Program-made: the position numbers and the translations under genes
IMG/VR virus record: IMGVR_UViG_3300046001_006201
Coordinates: 1-46,214 of that record
Reading direction: 5' to 3' (one strand)
Source: a virus
Length of the DNA: 46,214 bases
Shown here: one piece after another, positions 15,909-24,172 of the stretch
Numbering within the stretch: the first letter of the stretch is position 1
How the letters are laid out: every line of letters begins with the position of its first letter
The notes under the pieces: model-generated
What the model saw: only the letters and a program-made list of their open reading frames with translations
The model's database searches: none
Told to the model about the DNA's origin: nothing

Positions 15909-18227
15909 TTAGGGTAAATAATATAGTCCATGTAATTCTGATATTGGTTTAGGTGTTCTCGCTTTTAAACTTAAACTTGGTTTCCAACCATTTGATAATA
16001 ACATTGTAGCACAAAACAATGTTCCACTCATTGTTTCTTGTATAGTAAATTCACATTGTCTTGTACTTAAACTTTTATGTGCAGCCCAACTTCTCCATAA
16101 TGGAACCTCTGGAGTTTTAAATTCGACTACTCCAGTTGGACTAGGTGATGTCCACGCAGTTGCTCTCAGGTCACCATACATACCACCAGTAATACCGTAT
16201 ACAGTAATTCCCGGAACTGGGTCATCAATGTTATCATTATTACTAACTTCGTGTTGAATGTCAATAGGATACACCTGACCTACACCAGTTGTCCAACACA
16301 TTCCCATTGGATTTACACCAAACATATAATCCACGTTTAAAATAGCAGCGTCTAAATATTTAGTGTTGTTTGATAATAAATATGCAATAAATAATGGTTT
16401 AGCTTCATTACACATATTACTTGCACCCCAGTCCAGTAGTTTATCCTTTTCTGGAGGCCAAGTACAACGATAAGCCATTTTATCAATGTTAACTAAAATG
16501 GAGTCCGCATAATCATAGAACCACTTTTTAATATATGAAGCCTTTTCAGATTCCTGAATATAGTTTAACATACTATAACATATCCAAGGACTATAATCTT
16601 TATTCATATAAGGCCATTTATAAGGAGATCTTAATTGAGGTATTAATTGATGTAAACCTTCTAGATATTTTATGTCACCTGTTCTTTTATGTAATCGCGC
16701 TTTTGCATGTGCTAAAAATGGTAATATATGAGCTTCGGTTTCAGTAAAGGTTTTTTCATAATATGTACCCGCACCTCGATTTGTTCTTGCACCAATTGTA
16801 ATAGTACCTAAACTATTTTTTGGATCACTACCAAATTTATATGCCTTTTCTGCATATGATAACCATTTTGCAGAATTATAAGGTGCATATGGAAGAATCA
16901 TTTCAGAAAACATTGCTGCTGCAGCGGCAAATAAAAGAGAATCCCAACGAGTTCTTTTTGCATAAGCATATTTAACATTTGCTGAAATTGTTGGGTGTGT
17001 ATTTGTTTCAATAAAACCTGATACTCCACCCTTATCATCCATACTATTCAACCACCCCTTAAGACTCCATTCAACTTCGTCTAAAATATCGGGATAAACA
17101 TTCATAGATTCGGGTATGTTTAATTGAAAATTTGTGTGTTTACTTTTTTGTAATTCGTATGCATATAGCATATCAAAAGTAACAGTATAATGATAGTTAT
17201 TACGATCCCAATCTGCTGCATCGTGATTGCCACCAATTGTTGATTTTGTAGCTGGACTAGTACTATCTCTTAGTGTAGCGCCAATAATATCAAATCGTTC
17301 TAATCTTGGTGTAGCTTCTTTGAAGTATTGAAAATAACCGGGAAATGCAACCATATCAGATTCATGAATTTTAGTATCATGACATTTGATTCGAGGCCAA
17401 TTAGTAAATGGAGCTTTTAATTCAATACCACATCGTTGATGATAAATTCCACGCATTGCAGTATAATATAATTCACCATATACATCATTAGATTGTTTAA
17501 ATGACCAAGAACGTCCTACACCGGGAACTTTAATATAATATTCACCAACATTTTTAAAATCGGTGAAATTCATTTCATAAACATATTCACCCGTAATATA
17601 TTTACCTGATGCTAATTTAGTAGCAGAATCTCGTAAAGTAATAGGTCCAGAAAATTCAACTATATTTGTTCTTGCATTTATAATTTGAAACTGTAAACCA
17701 CTTACATCAAATTCGAGTGGTCCATATTCATTAATATGACAACCTAAATATGCAAACTTTCTAGGAGCGTTTGGAAGATAACCTAGTTGGTTCACTTTGA
17801 TGGCTCGTGAAATTTGGTTTTCATTAAAATCAATTGAAATTGTAAGATCTTTAATTTGAATAGATTTTGTATCAGATGGTAATTTTAGATAACAATAATG
17901 AGCATAGTCTACTTGTGTAGGAAATTGTTTTTGAGTTGCACCTAAACTTACAATTGTTCTACCCATAGCAGATGGTTCTGGTGAAAATGATGATTTAATA
18001 TCAAGATCTTGTTCGCCTATATTTAATCTAGCTTGTGCTATGTATTTATCTCTTATTGCATATGCTTTGAATCTTGCATTGTAATCAGTATATTGAAACC
18101 ATTTATTATATTCTACTAAAAAAGTATTATCACTCAATCTTTCAATTTCATTCATTACATCTTCTTGTGATGATAAAATGATGATAACCCATTGATTTGT
18201 GAGATACAATGTTTTTAAATGTTTCAT
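15909..18227 (-). CDS. Glycoside hydrolase family 9 (endoglucanase-like), copy 1
   Basis: The 772-residue protein has three parts. Residues 1-140 are a domain shared only with copy 2. Residues 142-245 (AIKVNQLGYLP, KFAYLG, YYIKV) are the Ig-like domain preceding many GH9 enzymes. From 250 to the end is an (alpha/alpha)6 GH9 barrel starting YYTAMRGIYHQRCG. The catalytic Asp pair is in GGNHDAADWDRN (332-343, D336 and D339) and the general acid is likely E726 in CEFTIQET, matching the GH9 'E.AI' motif. GH9 enzymes cleave beta-1,4-glucans such as cellulose. No signal peptide is visible, so it is probably virion-bound or released by lysis, attacking host exopolysaccharide (inference). Confidence 0.8.
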   Translation of the reverse strand: MKHLKTLYLTNQWVIIILSSQEDVMNEIERLSDNTFLVEYNKWFQYTDYNARFKAYAIRDKYIAQARLNIGEQDLDIKSSFSPEPSAMGRTIVSLGATQKQFPTQVDYAHYCYLKLPSDTKSIQIKDLTISIDFNENQISRAIKVNQLGYLPNAPRKFAYLGCHINEYGPLEFDVSGLQFQIINARTNIVEFSGPITLRDSATKLASGKYITGEYVYEMNFTDFKNVGEYYIKVPGVGRSWSFKQSNDVYGELYYTAMRGIYHQRCGIELKAPFTNWPRIKCHDTKIHESDMVAFPGYFQYFKEATPRLERFDIIGATLRDSTSPATKSTIGGNHDAADWDRNNYHYTVTFDMLYAYELQKSKHTNFQLNIPESMNVYPDILDEVEWSLKGWLNSMDDKGGVSGFIETNTHPTISANVKYAYAKRTRWDSLLFAAAAAMFSEMILPYAPYNSAKWLSYAEKAYKFGSDPKNSLGTITIGARTNRGAGTYYEKTFTETEAHILPFLAHAKARLHKRTGDIKYLEGLHQLIPQLRSPYKWPYMNKDYSPWICYSMLNYIQESEKASYIKKWFYDYADSILVNIDKMAYRCTWPPEKDKLLDWGASNMCNEAKPLFIAYLLSNNTKYLDAAILNVDYMFGVNPMGMCWTTGVGQVYPIDIQHEVSNNDNIDDPVPGITVYGITGGMYGDLRATAWTSPSPTGVVEFKTPEVPLWRSWAAHKSLSTRQCEFTIQETMSGTLFCATMLLSNGWKPSLSLKARTPKPISELHGLYYLP

Positions 18228-18261
18228 TATAATTAAATTCCTTTTAAATGTAATATATAAT

Positions 18262-18269
18262 ATTTGTCC
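18262..18269 (-). promoter_or_regulatory. GGACAAAT leader element of GH9 copy 1
   Basis: TGGACAAATATTATATATTA (minus strand) directly follows the terminator T-run and ends about 20 bases before the GH9 copy 1 start, where AAGGAATTTAATTATA precedes the ATG. The same arrangement is duplicated before copy 2. Confidence 0.45.
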
Positions 18270-18271
18270 AC

Positions 18272-18311
18272 AAAAAAATAAAATTCATATAAAATGTATA
18301 TGAATTTTATT
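18272..18311 (-). terminator. Rho-independent terminator between GH9 copies
   Basis: ATAAAATTCATAT pairs with ATATGAATTTTAT, and on the minus strand it is followed by a run of seven T residues. A near-identical copy stands before GH9 copy 2. Confidence 0.85.
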
Positions 18312-18337
18312 CTATTAATAATGGTATTTTATCTAGC

Positions 18338-18445
18338 TTATTCAGTAAGTTTATTATTAAACCAGTTTATGAAGTCTTCTTGGTTGTATTTACCACCTTT
18401 TGATCCATTAAGTTCTTTTGGAATAATTCTAATAGTTCTTTTAAA
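18338..18445 (-). pseudogene. Gene remnant: orphan C-terminal coding fragment
   Basis: The minus-strand frame 18445-18338 reads like a protein C-terminus (PKELNGSKGGKYNQEDFINW, then FNNKLTE and stop). It has a stop two codons before the recognisable part and no start codon. With the short MISRI-type frame upstream it makes up the 330-base space between the GH9 copies. It is probably the 3' end of a gene lost by deletion. The parent family is not recognised. Confidence 0.45.
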
Positions 18446-18453
18446 TTACATAT

Positions 18454-18537
18454 TTATTTAATAAGTTTAATGTCATATAATTTATCTAAGTTATTATCAA
18501 TAAATGTAATCGTTCTGAATATAATTCTTGAAATCAT
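18454..18537 (-). pseudogene. Short frame related to the 5' end of the terminase-like gene
   Basis: A 27-residue frame starts MISRIIFRTITF. The DNA around its start (TAAATATG, AAATGAATATGATTTCA, then TATTCAGAACGATT further in) resembles the start region of the 236-residue gene at 15873 (MISRIKNFF) and its early coding part. Both follow a GH9 gene at the same distance. This suggests that GH9 and its downstream gene were duplicated together and the second copy then decayed. It could still be expressed as a tiny peptide. Confidence 0.4.
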
Positions 18538-18572
18538 ATTCATTTATCATATTTAAATTAAACTAAAACGTT

Positions 18573-20879
18573 TTATGGTAAGTAATATAAACCATCTAAT
18601 TGTTCTTTTGGTTTTGGTTTCCTATACTTTAATTCTTCATTTGGATACCAATTATCTGACAATAACATTGCAGAACTAAATATAGTTGCACTCATTGTTT
18701 CATGAATTGTAAACTCACACTGTTTTACATTTGAAGTTTCATGGCATGTCCAACCTCTCCAAGTAGGAATTGATTTTGGAACTTTAAATTCAACTGGTCC
18801 TGCTGGACTTGGAGAATTATATACTTGTTGTCTCATTTCATATGAAACACCGCCAGTAACTCCATAAATTCCAATACCGGGAACCGGATCATCAATTTTA
18901 TCATCTGTACTAACTTCATGTTGAATATTAATAGGATATGCTTTTCCAATTCCCGTTGTCCATGACATACCCATTGGATTGACACCTAACATAAAATCTA
19001 GATTTAATATAGCAGCATCTCTATATTTTTTATTTCCAGTTAATTTTTCGGCAATAAATAAAAATCTAGACTCATTACAAACATTACTTGCACCCCAAGC
19101 TAACCAAAAATCTTTTTCTTTAGGCCAAGTACAACGATAAGGCATTCCTTCAACATGTTTCATTAAATATTCAGCCGGATCTATAAACCACTTTTTAGTT
19201 AATGATGCTTTTAATGTATCTGGAATATAATTTAATAATCCATACGCAAACCAAATTGAATAATCTTTATTATTGTATGGAAATTTTGCTGGTGGTTTAA
19301 TTTTTGGAATTAATAAATCTAATCCTTTTAAATATGATGGATCATTCATCATTCTACTCATACGAACTTTTGCATGAGCTAAAAATGGAATAATATGGTC
19401 TTCAGTTTCTGTAAATGTATATTCTCCATATAATCCTGTATTATGATCTATGTATGGAATTTTAATTGTACCTAAACTATTTGCGGGATTATTACCGAAG
19501 CTATAAGCTTTTCTTGCATACCATTCCCATTGTTTAGCGGCTCCGGCATCAATTGGTCTACAAAATTCAGCTAACATTGCAGCAGCAGATGCAAACATCA
19601 ATGAGTCCCAACGAGTTCTAACTGAGAATGCATAAGCACCATCTACGGTGATCTTTGGGTGTGTAAATGTTTCTACCATTCCAGAAATACCACCAGCGGC
19701 ATTCATACTACGTTTCCATACACCTAGTCCAAATGCAGCTTCATCTAAAATATCAGGTAGAATATTACTAGACTCTGGAATATTTAATTGATTTCTTTTA
19801 AATTTTTGAGGTTGTAACTCATATGCATATAACAGATCAAATACATTAGTATAATGCATACTATTTCGATCCCAATCTGCTGCGTCATGCCATCCACCTA
19901 TAACATTACTGACTGTACTAGATGTATCTGTAGTATAAGCATAAACACTAAATCGTTCATATGGATTTGGTCTTCCAGCAAATGATCTTGGAAATTCTAC
20001 ATATTTAGATTCACACACTGGAGCACTATGACACTTAATTCGAGGCCAATTAGTATAGGGTGCTCTTAATTGTACACCACAACGTTGATGATACATACCT
20101 CTAGTTGATGTATAAAATACTTCACCATAAACATCTGGAGTATGTTTAAATGTATATGATTTACCTACTCCGTCAACTTGTATATAAAATTCCCCTTCTT
20201 CAATTAAAGATGAAAAATTAAGTTCATATACAAATTCACCATTTAAACTTTTTCCACTTTCTCCTGTGCTATCCATATCACGTAGTGTAATTGGACCGGT
20301 AAAAGCAATTTCACCAGTGTTAGCATTCACTATATCAAAACTTGTAGAATCAATTATTAATGGACCTACATCATAAATATGACATCCGATATATGCAAAT
20401 TTTTTAGTAGCACTTGGTAGATATCCTACTTGATTAACTTTTATAGCTCGTGATAATTCGTTATGTTTGATATCTATTGTTTGACCTTTAACAGTAACTG
20501 ATGTTGTATCTTCTGGTAATTCAAGGTAACAATAATGTACGTATTCAGTATTTGGTCCACCAATTGTTTCTGAGTTACCAATACCAACAAGATTTCTACC
20601 TAATCGAATTGGAACTGGTGAATAAGATTCGGGTAAATCTAAATCCTGTTCACCAACATTCATACGTGCTGCCGCAATATGAACATCTCTAATTTTATAT
20701 ATTTCATTTCTTGCTCTGTAGTCTAGTCTTTCATCATCAAAACTATCTACATACAATTTAATCTGAGGGTAATATTTACCACCAGTTAATCGATCTATTT
20801 CAGCTACAACATCATCTAAACTTGATATAACTAAAATTTTCCATCGATCTGTCAATGATATGGTTTTTATAATTTTCAT
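18573..20879 (-). CDS. Glycoside hydrolase family 9 (endoglucanase-like), copy 2
   Basis: This 768-residue paralogue of the downstream GH9 protein has the same three-part design: a private N-terminal domain (KIIKTISLTDRWKILVISS, GEQDLDLPESYSP), an Ig-like domain beginning SRAIKVNQVGYLP, and a GH9 barrel from VFYTSTRGMYHQRCG. The catalytic motif GGWHDAADWDRN is closer to the GH9 consensus GGWYDAGDYGK than copy 1, and the C-terminal acid is in CEFTIHET. The start at 20879 follows AAGGAATTTAATTATA, identical to copy 1. Both copies keep every key residue, so both are probably active, perhaps with different glycan specificity or forming hetero-oligomers. Confidence 0.8.
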   Translation of the reverse strand: MKIIKTISLTDRWKILVISSLDDVVAEIDRLTGGKYYPQIKLYVDSFDDERLDYRARNEIYKIRDVHIAAARMNVGEQDLDLPESYSPVPIRLGRNLVGIGNSETIGGPNTEYVHYCYLELPEDTTSVTVKGQTIDIKHNELSRAIKVNQVGYLPSATKKFAYIGCHIYDVGPLIIDSTSFDIVNANTGEIAFTGPITLRDMDSTGESGKSLNGEFVYELNFSSLIEEGEFYIQVDGVGKSYTFKHTPDVYGEVFYTSTRGMYHQRCGVQLRAPYTNWPRIKCHSAPVCESKYVEFPRSFAGRPNPYERFSVYAYTTDTSSTVSNVIGGWHDAADWDRNSMHYTNVFDLLYAYELQPQKFKRNQLNIPESSNILPDILDEAAFGLGVWKRSMNAAGGISGMVETFTHPKITVDGAYAFSVRTRWDSLMFASAAAMLAEFCRPIDAGAAKQWEWYARKAYSFGNNPANSLGTIKIPYIDHNTGLYGEYTFTETEDHIIPFLAHAKVRMSRMMNDPSYLKGLDLLIPKIKPPAKFPYNNKDYSIWFAYGLLNYIPDTLKASLTKKWFIDPAEYLMKHVEGMPYRCTWPKEKDFWLAWGASNVCNESRFLFIAEKLTGNKKYRDAAILNLDFMLGVNPMGMSWTTGIGKAYPINIQHEVSTDDKIDDPVPGIGIYGVTGGVSYEMRQQVYNSPSPAGPVEFKVPKSIPTWRGWTCHETSNVKQCEFTIHETMSATIFSSAMLLSDNWYPNEELKYRKPKPKEQLDGLYYLP

Positions 20880-20914
20880 TATAATTAAATTCCTTATAAA
20901 GGTTAATATATAAT

Positions 20915-20922
20915 ATTTGTCC
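20915..20922 (-). promoter_or_regulatory. GGACAAAT leader element of GH9 copy 2
   Basis: TGGACAAATATTATATATTA on the minus strand follows the terminator, as before GH9 copy 1. The two leaders are nearly identical for about 80 bases. Confidence 0.45.
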
Positions 20923-20924
20923 AC

Positions 20925-20963
20925 AAAAAAATAAAATTCATATACATTTTATATGAATTTTAT
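20925..20963 (-). terminator. Rho-independent terminator after actin-like gene
   Basis: ATAAAATTCATATA and TATATGAATTTTAT form a stem followed by seven T residues on the minus strand. It is 34 bases downstream of the actin-like gene and a duplicate of the terminator at 18272-18311. Confidence 0.85.
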
Positions 20964-20996
20964 TCTATTAATAATGGTATTTTAATATATTTATTT

Positions 20997-22070
20997 TTAA
21001 GCTTTCTTATTTTGGATCCATTGAGAGTAGATTAAACATCCTAAAGAAATTGCACTTAATGGATCTTTTGCATGTCTAATCTCACTAATCTCAATTGGAA
21101 AATCTTTAATCTCGGAGAACTTTTCTTTAAACACATCAACAAAATCACCAATTAGCGATGTTCCACCAGCAATTACAATTGGGATTGGTTCGTCAAGATC
21201 AATACTATCGGCATTTTCTTTAAATTGTTCTTCAATGTGTTCTACAACATATGATATTAATTGTTGATATGCAAATGCGATTGCTTGTCTTGCAACTTTT
21301 TCTTTTTTATGAGTATTTGAATTTACAGGATTCTTAATACTCATATCGGGTTTTTCTTTAATTGATGTAATTTTATTTGGAATCATTCCAGTTGCTTGTC
21401 CGGCATAAGAATCTATGAAGTCGCCACTACGACCAACCGAAAATGCGAAGATCAAAGCTCCCTTATAAGATAAACAAATATTAACTTGTCCAGCACCGAA
21501 TGAAATTCCAATACCAGTAAAGTTCTCAGATGAACATTCTGAAAAAATAATACTTTGACCTTCGTTCAACGGGATGACATCGGTAAAGCCAATATTCTTG
21601 AAGATCTGCTTAAAAATTTCAGTATGAAAATGGAGTGGTGCAATTTCTTCAGTATCACATGGCTGGCTTGGTACAGAAAACACAACCTGTCCACCAGTAA
21701 CTTCTTCATTAATAATATTCTTAATCATTGCTGTAATTATGGGTGCAGCATTTGATTCAGATGGACTGAGCATTCCTTTTGACATAGGACGATTAATTTT
21801 TGAATTAAAAATATTAGCCAGCTTCAAAGCATCTTCACCTACAACTGCATGAAAATCAATTTCACCATTTTCATCTAATTGTGTGATAAAGTCCAATTTT
21901 GAGCTTGCCATTTCACTTGATGAAATTTGACTATCTTCAACAAAGATAAACATGTCACGAATCGAATTAATTTCAATTTGACTATCTTCATTAACTTTTG
22001 CACAAACTAGATTTCCAGTTCCAATATCGAAACCAGAAATTAAATACTTTTCCGTTGCAGACTTCGCCAT
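20997..22070 (-). CDS. Actin/ParM-fold ATPase (phage actin-like protein)
   Basis: The 357-residue protein has the signature of the actin/Hsp70/MreB fold: phosphate-1 loop GFDIGTGNLVCAK at the start, phosphate-2 loop GIGISFGAGQVNI in the middle, and the adenosine motif IVIAGGTSLIG near residue 300. It ends in basic QNKKA. Length fits ParM/StbA-type filament formers better than Hsp70. Such proteins polymerise with ATP to move or position DNA; some large Bacillus phages carry actin homologues (Alp family). No ParR-like partner is visible, and a non-filamentous role cannot be excluded. The start at 22070 follows AAAGGATTTATTT; it has a strong sigma70 promoter and its own terminator. Confidence 0.75.
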   Translation of the reverse strand: MAKSATEKYLISGFDIGTGNLVCAKVNEDSQIEINSIRDMFIFVEDSQISSSEMASSKLDFITQLDENGEIDFHAVVGEDALKLANIFNSKINRPMSKGMLSPSESNAAPIITAMIKNIINEEVTGGQVVFSVPSQPCDTEEIAPLHFHTEIFKQIFKNIGFTDVIPLNEGQSIIFSECSSENFTGIGISFGAGQVNICLSYKGALIFAFSVGRSGDFIDSYAGQATGMIPNKITSIKEKPDMSIKNPVNSNTHKKEKVARQAIAFAYQQLISYVVEHIEEQFKENADSIDLDEPIPIVIAGGTSLIGDFVDVFKEKFSEIKDFPIEISEIRHAKDPLSAISLGCLIYSQWIQNKKA

Positions 22071-22119
22071 AAATAAATCCTTTAAATAATGATGGACTAA
22101 ACTAAAATTTATATAAAAA

Positions 22120-22149
22120 AATATACCATATAACATATATATTTGTCAA
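22120..22149 (-). promoter_or_regulatory. Strong sigma70 promoter of actin-like gene
   Basis: On the minus strand a perfect TTGACA (22149-22144), an 18-base spacer and TATATT (22125-22120) stand about 50 bases before the ATG. The sequence also contains the ACAAAT core of the recurrent leader octamer. Confidence 0.7.
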
Positions 22150-22170
22150 ATTAAAAAATAAAACTAACTC

Positions 22171-22209
22171 AAAAAAATCCCCCAATCAGCTATAATAGCA
22201 GGGGGGGGT
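22171..22209 (-). terminator. Terminator of small membrane-protein gene
   Basis: A run of eight C's (minus strand) pairs with GGGGG around an inner GCTAT/ATAGC stem and ends in seven T residues. It stands 6 bases after the stop of the 61-residue gene. Confidence 0.8.
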
Positions 22210-22215
22210 TTGGAT

Positions 22216-22401
22216 TCAGAACCAGATCCGCCAGACCTTGAAGTCCACGACCCAGTTTACAAAACCCGCAAATGACTTGTCTTCAGCATCGCAAGCCTCG
22301 CTTTCCTTGTAAAGCTTCCACGACTCCATAACCACCATCTTCACACATGTGAAGAATCCAATGATCGCGACAACACCGATAACGTCGGTAACAAATGACA
22401 T
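22216..22401 (-). CDS. Small single-pass membrane protein (early-type leader)
   Basis: The 61-residue protein has one predicted transmembrane helix (about residues 6-28, VIGVVAIIGFFTCVKMVVM), followed by a charged stretch and an aromatic C-terminus (VVDFKVWRIWF). Its base composition is clearly more GC-rich than the neighbourhood. It is monocistronic: a 90-base leader, AAGAAGG before the ATG, and a strong terminator. The leader resembles that of the hydrophobic gene at 37221, although the proteins do not align. Function is unknown; high expression and membrane location suggest action on the host envelope. Confidence 0.65.
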   Translation of the reverse strand: MSFVTDVIGVVAIIGFFTCVKMVVMESWKLYKESEACDAEDKSFAGFVNWVVDFKVWRIWF

Positions 22402-22426
22402 AGCACAAACCTTCTTATTTTAAAGC

Positions 22427-22490
22427 TATTTATAGTCGAATCCACACAATCCAACTAATAAAGCTTAGACAATAATTAATATATATAGTC
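22427..22490 (-). promoter_or_regulatory. Early-type conserved element and TATAAATA box
   Basis: On the minus strand GACTATATATATTAATTATTG (22490-22470) is followed by TCTAAG and, closer to the gene, by TATAAATA (22434-22427). A second, shorter CACTATATATATC copy lies upstream at about 22519-22507. The region could serve two promoters, one early and one T4-late. Confidence 0.55.
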
Positions 22491-22521
22491 AAATTTCTCT
22501 TATAAAAGATATATATAGTGA

Positions 22522-22683
22522 CTATGAATTTGAATTATCAGTTAATTTTAACTTAGTCTTTTTCTTTTTTTTATTTAAAATATTTTTAGCTTGCTGTAAT
22601 TTCATTGGTTTTGTGTCATAAGATTCATATGGACTTAAATTAAACATACTCATTGACATTTCATTCACTATTTTCGTACTCAT
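22522..22683 (-). CDS. Small basic protein overlapping nuclease gene
   Basis: This 53-residue frame starts inside the last codons of the nuclease gene (overlap 23 bases) and reads MSTKIVNEMSMSMFNLSPY and on to a Lys-rich tail (LNKKKKKTKLKL). GGATATTG lies shortly before the ATG. Overlap and composition suggest a translationally coupled small basic protein, perhaps nucleic-acid binding. No homologue is recognised. Confidence 0.5.
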   Translation of the reverse strand: MSTKIVNEMSMSMFNLSPYESYDTKPMKLQQAKNILNKKKKKTKLKLTDNSNS

Positions 22684-23311
22684 TTTCAATATCCTTAAGT
22701 TTATTTTTTATCGTTTTAATTCGAATTAAAGATGACTTTAAATTCAAATATTTATTTTCATCATATGTGTCATTGATAAAATCATCAAATTTAAATAAAA
22801 CTATATCTACAAATTCATTTTCTTTAACTTCAAAAGTAAACTGCATATAGTTACAATAATTATTTTCAATTAAATCTACAAATAAAATTTCAAAAGCATG
22901 TAAAGTAGTTACACCTATAATTGGTTTAAAATCTTGTTTGTATATTAAAAATGGAACTTTATCATATTCCAATTCATCATTAAACTCACAATCTTTATGT
23001 AACTTTTTATACCAATCTAACACTAAACAATTATTTGTAAATAAATTGGTTAAATCGACTTTCTTATATGATTTACATTCCACATTAAACAAATCAAAAA
23101 ATAGTTTACTTTCGTCGGATGTACTACTCAAATCACCTACATTATGATTTATTTTAATTCCTTTTTTCTGTTTATTTGTTGCGAATGCGCCTGAGCTTAT
23201 AGAACGCCACACTGTATCTGAATTTTCATTGTGTGTTATATATAAAGATAATTTTTTAGAAATATCTCTTTCAAATTTATTACCCTTAGATTTACCGTTA
23301 ACTTTTTTCAT
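22661..23311 (-). CDS. PD-(D/E)XK nuclease, phage putative endonuclease/resolvase-like
   Basis: The 216-residue protein has the pattern of a well-known phage PD-(D/E)XK family: GKSKGNKFERDISKKLS (first helix with Glu), VWRSISSGAFATNKQ, GDLSS (catalytic Asp), and FNVECKSYKK (E-x-K), followed by helical DWYKKLHKD and FLIYKQDF. Proteins of this design cut DNA and are often annotated as Holliday-junction-resolvase-like. It may trim or resolve phage DNA or attack host DNA. The start at 23311 after GGAGTATATTATT is preferred over an upstream in-frame start at 23347. All catalytic residues are present. Confidence 0.75.
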   Translation of the reverse strand: MKKVNGKSKGNKFERDISKKLSLYITHNENSDTVWRSISSGAFATNKQKKGIKINHNVGDLSSTSDESKLFFDLFNVECKSYKKVDLTNLFTNNCLVLDWYKKLHKDCEFNDELEYDKVPFLIYKQDFKPIIGVTTLHAFEILFVDLIENNYCNYMQFTFEVKENEFVDIVLFKFDDFINDTYDENKYLNLKSSLIRIKTIKNKLKDIENEYENSE

Positions 23312-23351
23312 AATAATATACTCCAGTTTGTATGAATATACTATCATAAAA

Positions 23352-23388
23352 CAAAATAAAACTCAATTCAATACGAATTGAGTTTTAT
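23352..23388 (-). terminator. Rho-independent terminator
   Basis: AAAACTCAATTC pairs with GAATTGAGTTTT around a five-base loop, with a T-rich tail on the minus strand, between the Pro/Ala-rich protein and the nuclease. Confidence 0.85.
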
Positions 23389-23412
23389 TTATATAGTTAA
23401 AATGTATTTATA

Positions 23413-24144
23413 TTATCTTTGTTGTGCTGCCATAGCTGCTTGTTTTGCGCGTGCGGCTGCTCTCAATCTCTCGACTTCTTGTGCTGCAGCATTGACTTGT
23501 GGTCTATATGTTGGTACTGGAGCGGGAGCTTGTACGGGTGCCTGTGGAGCAACTGATGCTGCCATAGGAACTTGGGGTCTTGCTACAGGTGCTGGAGCTT
23601 GTGTTTGAGTTGGAGCTTGTGTTGGAGTTGGAGTTGGAGCGGTAGGAGCATTTAATTTTGCATTATTTTGTTTAATAAGTTCATCATATTTTTGTACAGC
23701 TTTTTGTTGATCTCTTTTGTATATATCAGTGGTATCTTTTGTGTACTGATCTGAAGCTCTATATTTATTTTGATTAATTTGATTTTGTTGTGCGATTCTA
23801 CCATCAAGTTGTGGAGTACTTTTACCCCATTGACCCATTTTATCACCAAGCCATTGAGAAGTTCTATTTATTGGATTGTATCTACCTGAACCTGCAGCGC
23901 CAGCTACTGTATTGACAGTGGAATCCCATGCCTTACCAGCACCTGTACTTATGGCGTTACTTGCACGATTTGCTTCAGCGCCAGCAAAGTTTTTCATTCT
24001 ACCAAAAAATCCGGGTTGTTTTGCCTGTGGTTGTGGTGCTCTAGCTTGTTGCATGTCTTGTCGTCTTTGTGTAACTGTAGGTGCTGTACCAGCTTCCATA
24101 ATTTCATATTGTCTAAGTAATTCACCAAAAAATTTATCTGACAT
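23413..24144 (-). CDS. Ala/Pro/Gln-rich probable virion or internal head protein
   Basis: The 243-residue protein starts with a short helical segment (FFGELLRQYEIMEAG). Low-complexity stretches rich in Ala, Gln and Pro follow, including PTPTPTQAPTQTQAPAP, and a helical AQEVERLRAAARAKQAAMA end. Low Cys and mixed basic character suit an internal head, tail-tape-associated or linker protein. It is co-transcribed after the putative connector gene and ends at a terminator. The function is not recognised; the low-complexity sequence could mislead similarity searches. Confidence 0.5.
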   Translation of the reverse strand: MSDKFFGELLRQYEIMEAGTAPTVTQRRQDMQQARAPQPQAKQPGFFGRMKNFAGAEANRASNAISTGAGKAWDSTVNTVAGAAGSGRYNPINRTSQWLGDKMGQWGKSTPQLDGRIAQQNQINQNKYRASDQYTKDTTDIYKRDQQKAVQKYDELIKQNNAKLNAPTAPTPTPTQAPTQTQAPAPVARPQVPMAASVAPQAPVQAPAPVPTYRPQVNAAAQEVERLRAAARAKQAAMAAQQR

Positions 24145-24172
24145 ATCTATTATCCTTTTATTATTAATTATA

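Noticed and set aside
22201-22208. Run of eight G residues as a possible quadruplex or sequencing artefact
   Set aside because: It is explained as one arm of the terminator after the small membrane gene, pairing with CCCCC at 22179-22183.
23413-24144. Plus-strand frames opposite the Ala/Pro/Gln-rich protein
   Set aside because: They are shadows of biased codons; the minus frame has a proper start, ends at a terminator and is co-transcribed with the connector-like gene.
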